From NCBI GenBank assembly GCA_025361105.1, contig JANYAW010000331.1, positions 1 to 7,400 on the forward strand: a stretch of 7,400 nt of DNA. The letters run 5' to 3'. The notes beneath the pieces are model-generated. The model saw nothing but the letters and a program-made list of their open reading frames with translations. It did no database searches and was not told the origin of the DNA. This document shows, one piece after another, positions 6,863 through 7,400 of this stretch. The position numbers and the translations under genes were made by a program. Source of the stretch: Rhodocyclaceae bacterium (GTDB lineage Bacteria; Pseudomonadota; Gammaproteobacteria; Burkholderiales; Rhodocyclaceae). How positions within the stretch are numbered: position 1 is the first letter of the stretch; every line of letters begins with the position of its first letter.

Positions 6863-7400
6863 TCAAACCGTCAAGCCCGAATCACGTCGCTCGTGACGCG
6901 GGCTGTGGCCGTACCAGCGACGAAACGCCCGTGTTAGTGCGCTGGTCTCGGAAAATCCCAGTATCTCGGCGATGTCGGCGATGGCGAGTTCTGACTGGCG
7001 CAAGTATTTCATTGCCAGATCGGCGCGAACGGCATCGAGCATTTGGCTGAAGCTGGTGCGCTGGTCGGTGAGATGTCTTTGCAAGCTACGCGTGGACAAA
7101 TTCAGAACTTTGGCGACAATCGCAATGTCGCAGGATGCGACGGGCAGCAGCGAACGGATGACTGTTTCGGACTGGGTGCACAGCCGCGCAGGGAGTTGTT
7201 TGCGCTGCGCACCTAAGCGTGAAGCCAGCACTTGGTGCGTGGCGACATCGCCTGAACCCAATGGTGTTGGCAAAATCCCGGCGTCAATCAACAAGGCATT
7301 GCGATCTGCGTTGAAGACAATATGTTTGCCAAATACCTTGCGATGCAAATGCAAATCCTTAGGCGGGCTATGCCGAAACGAGATCTGCGCTGGTAACCAC
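6863..7400 (-). CDS. AraC-family transcriptional regulator, N-terminus cut by window edge
   Basis: The frame is open from the TGA at 6863-6865 to the window edge, giving 178 visible residues; the start lies outside. The visible N-terminal part (SFRHSPPKDLHLHRKVFGKHIVFNADRNALLID) matches the end of the arabinose-binding-like sensor domain of OruR/ArgR-type AraC regulators. The DNA-binding domain has two helix-turn-helix units, near visible residues 92-110 (IAIVAKVLNLSTRSLQRHL) and 140-161. The second carries the family signature IADIAEILGFSETSALTRAFRRWYGHSP. The ligand and targets are unknown. Its last codons lie 20 bp from the ATG of the DUF3820 gene. An internal TTG at 7354 could be mistaken for a start, but the family-like sequence continues upstream of it. 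Confidence 0.9.
   Translation of the reverse strand, partial: WLPAQISFRHSPPKDLHLHRKVFGKHIVFNADRNALLIDAGILPTPLGSGDVATHQVLASRLGAQRKQLPARLCTQSETVIRSLLPVASCDIAIVAKVLNLSTRSLQRHLTDQRTSFSQMLDAVRADLAMKYLRQSELAIADIAEILGFSETSALTRAFRRWYGHSPRHERRDSGLTV

Overview
The window is ordinary-looking bacterial chromosome: dense coding, short intergenic gaps, ATGA/TGATG gene overlaps, and moderately GC-rich codon use. No insertion sequence, phage gene, CRISPR array, tRNA or rRNA is visible. The gene content suggests a gammaproteobacterium, possibly of the Xanthomonadales/Lysobacterales. The pointers are a long DUF1631 protein, a short DUF3820 protein with the MPYGKYKG motif, and an AraC regulator with an arabinose-binding-like sensor domain. 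This placement rests on remembered family distributions and is not proven by the sequence.

Layout. (1) 1-1217, + strand: the last 46 codons of the molybdate ABC permease ModB, then the complete ATPase ModC, overlapped as in an operon. (2) 1192-2331, - strand: a membrane-bound di-iron fatty acid hydroxylase/sterol desaturase family protein, convergent with modC and overlapping its 3' end by 26 bp. (3) 2332-2595: a divergent intergenic region of 264 bp with one candidate promoter in each direction. (4) 2596-4716, + strand: a 706-residue DUF1631 protein of unknown function. (5) 4717-4863: a gap with no clear terminator and one small palindrome. (6) 4864-6524, + strand: a two-gene unit of a class IV aminotransferase-like protein and a sulfotransferase-like P-loop protein, joined by an ATGA overlap. 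(7) 6525-6629: a short gap between convergent genes. (8) 6630-7400, - strand: an AraC-family regulator running off the window edge, followed 20 bp later by a small DUF3820 protein.

How the genes relate. ModB and ModC form the membrane channel and energising subunit of a molybdate importer; ModA should lie upstream, outside the window. The desaturase-like protein and the DUF1631 protein look like independent single-gene units. The aminotransferase-like/sulfotransferase-like pair is the most interesting part. It is translationally coupled, and the same two domains are, as I recall, fused in plant proteins named branched-chain aminotransferase-like. The bacterial aminotransferase-like protein has no lysine between residues 135 and 287, so the PLP Schiff-base lysine appears to be missing. 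The acidic residue that normally contacts the PLP ring nitrogen also appears to be replaced by serine.
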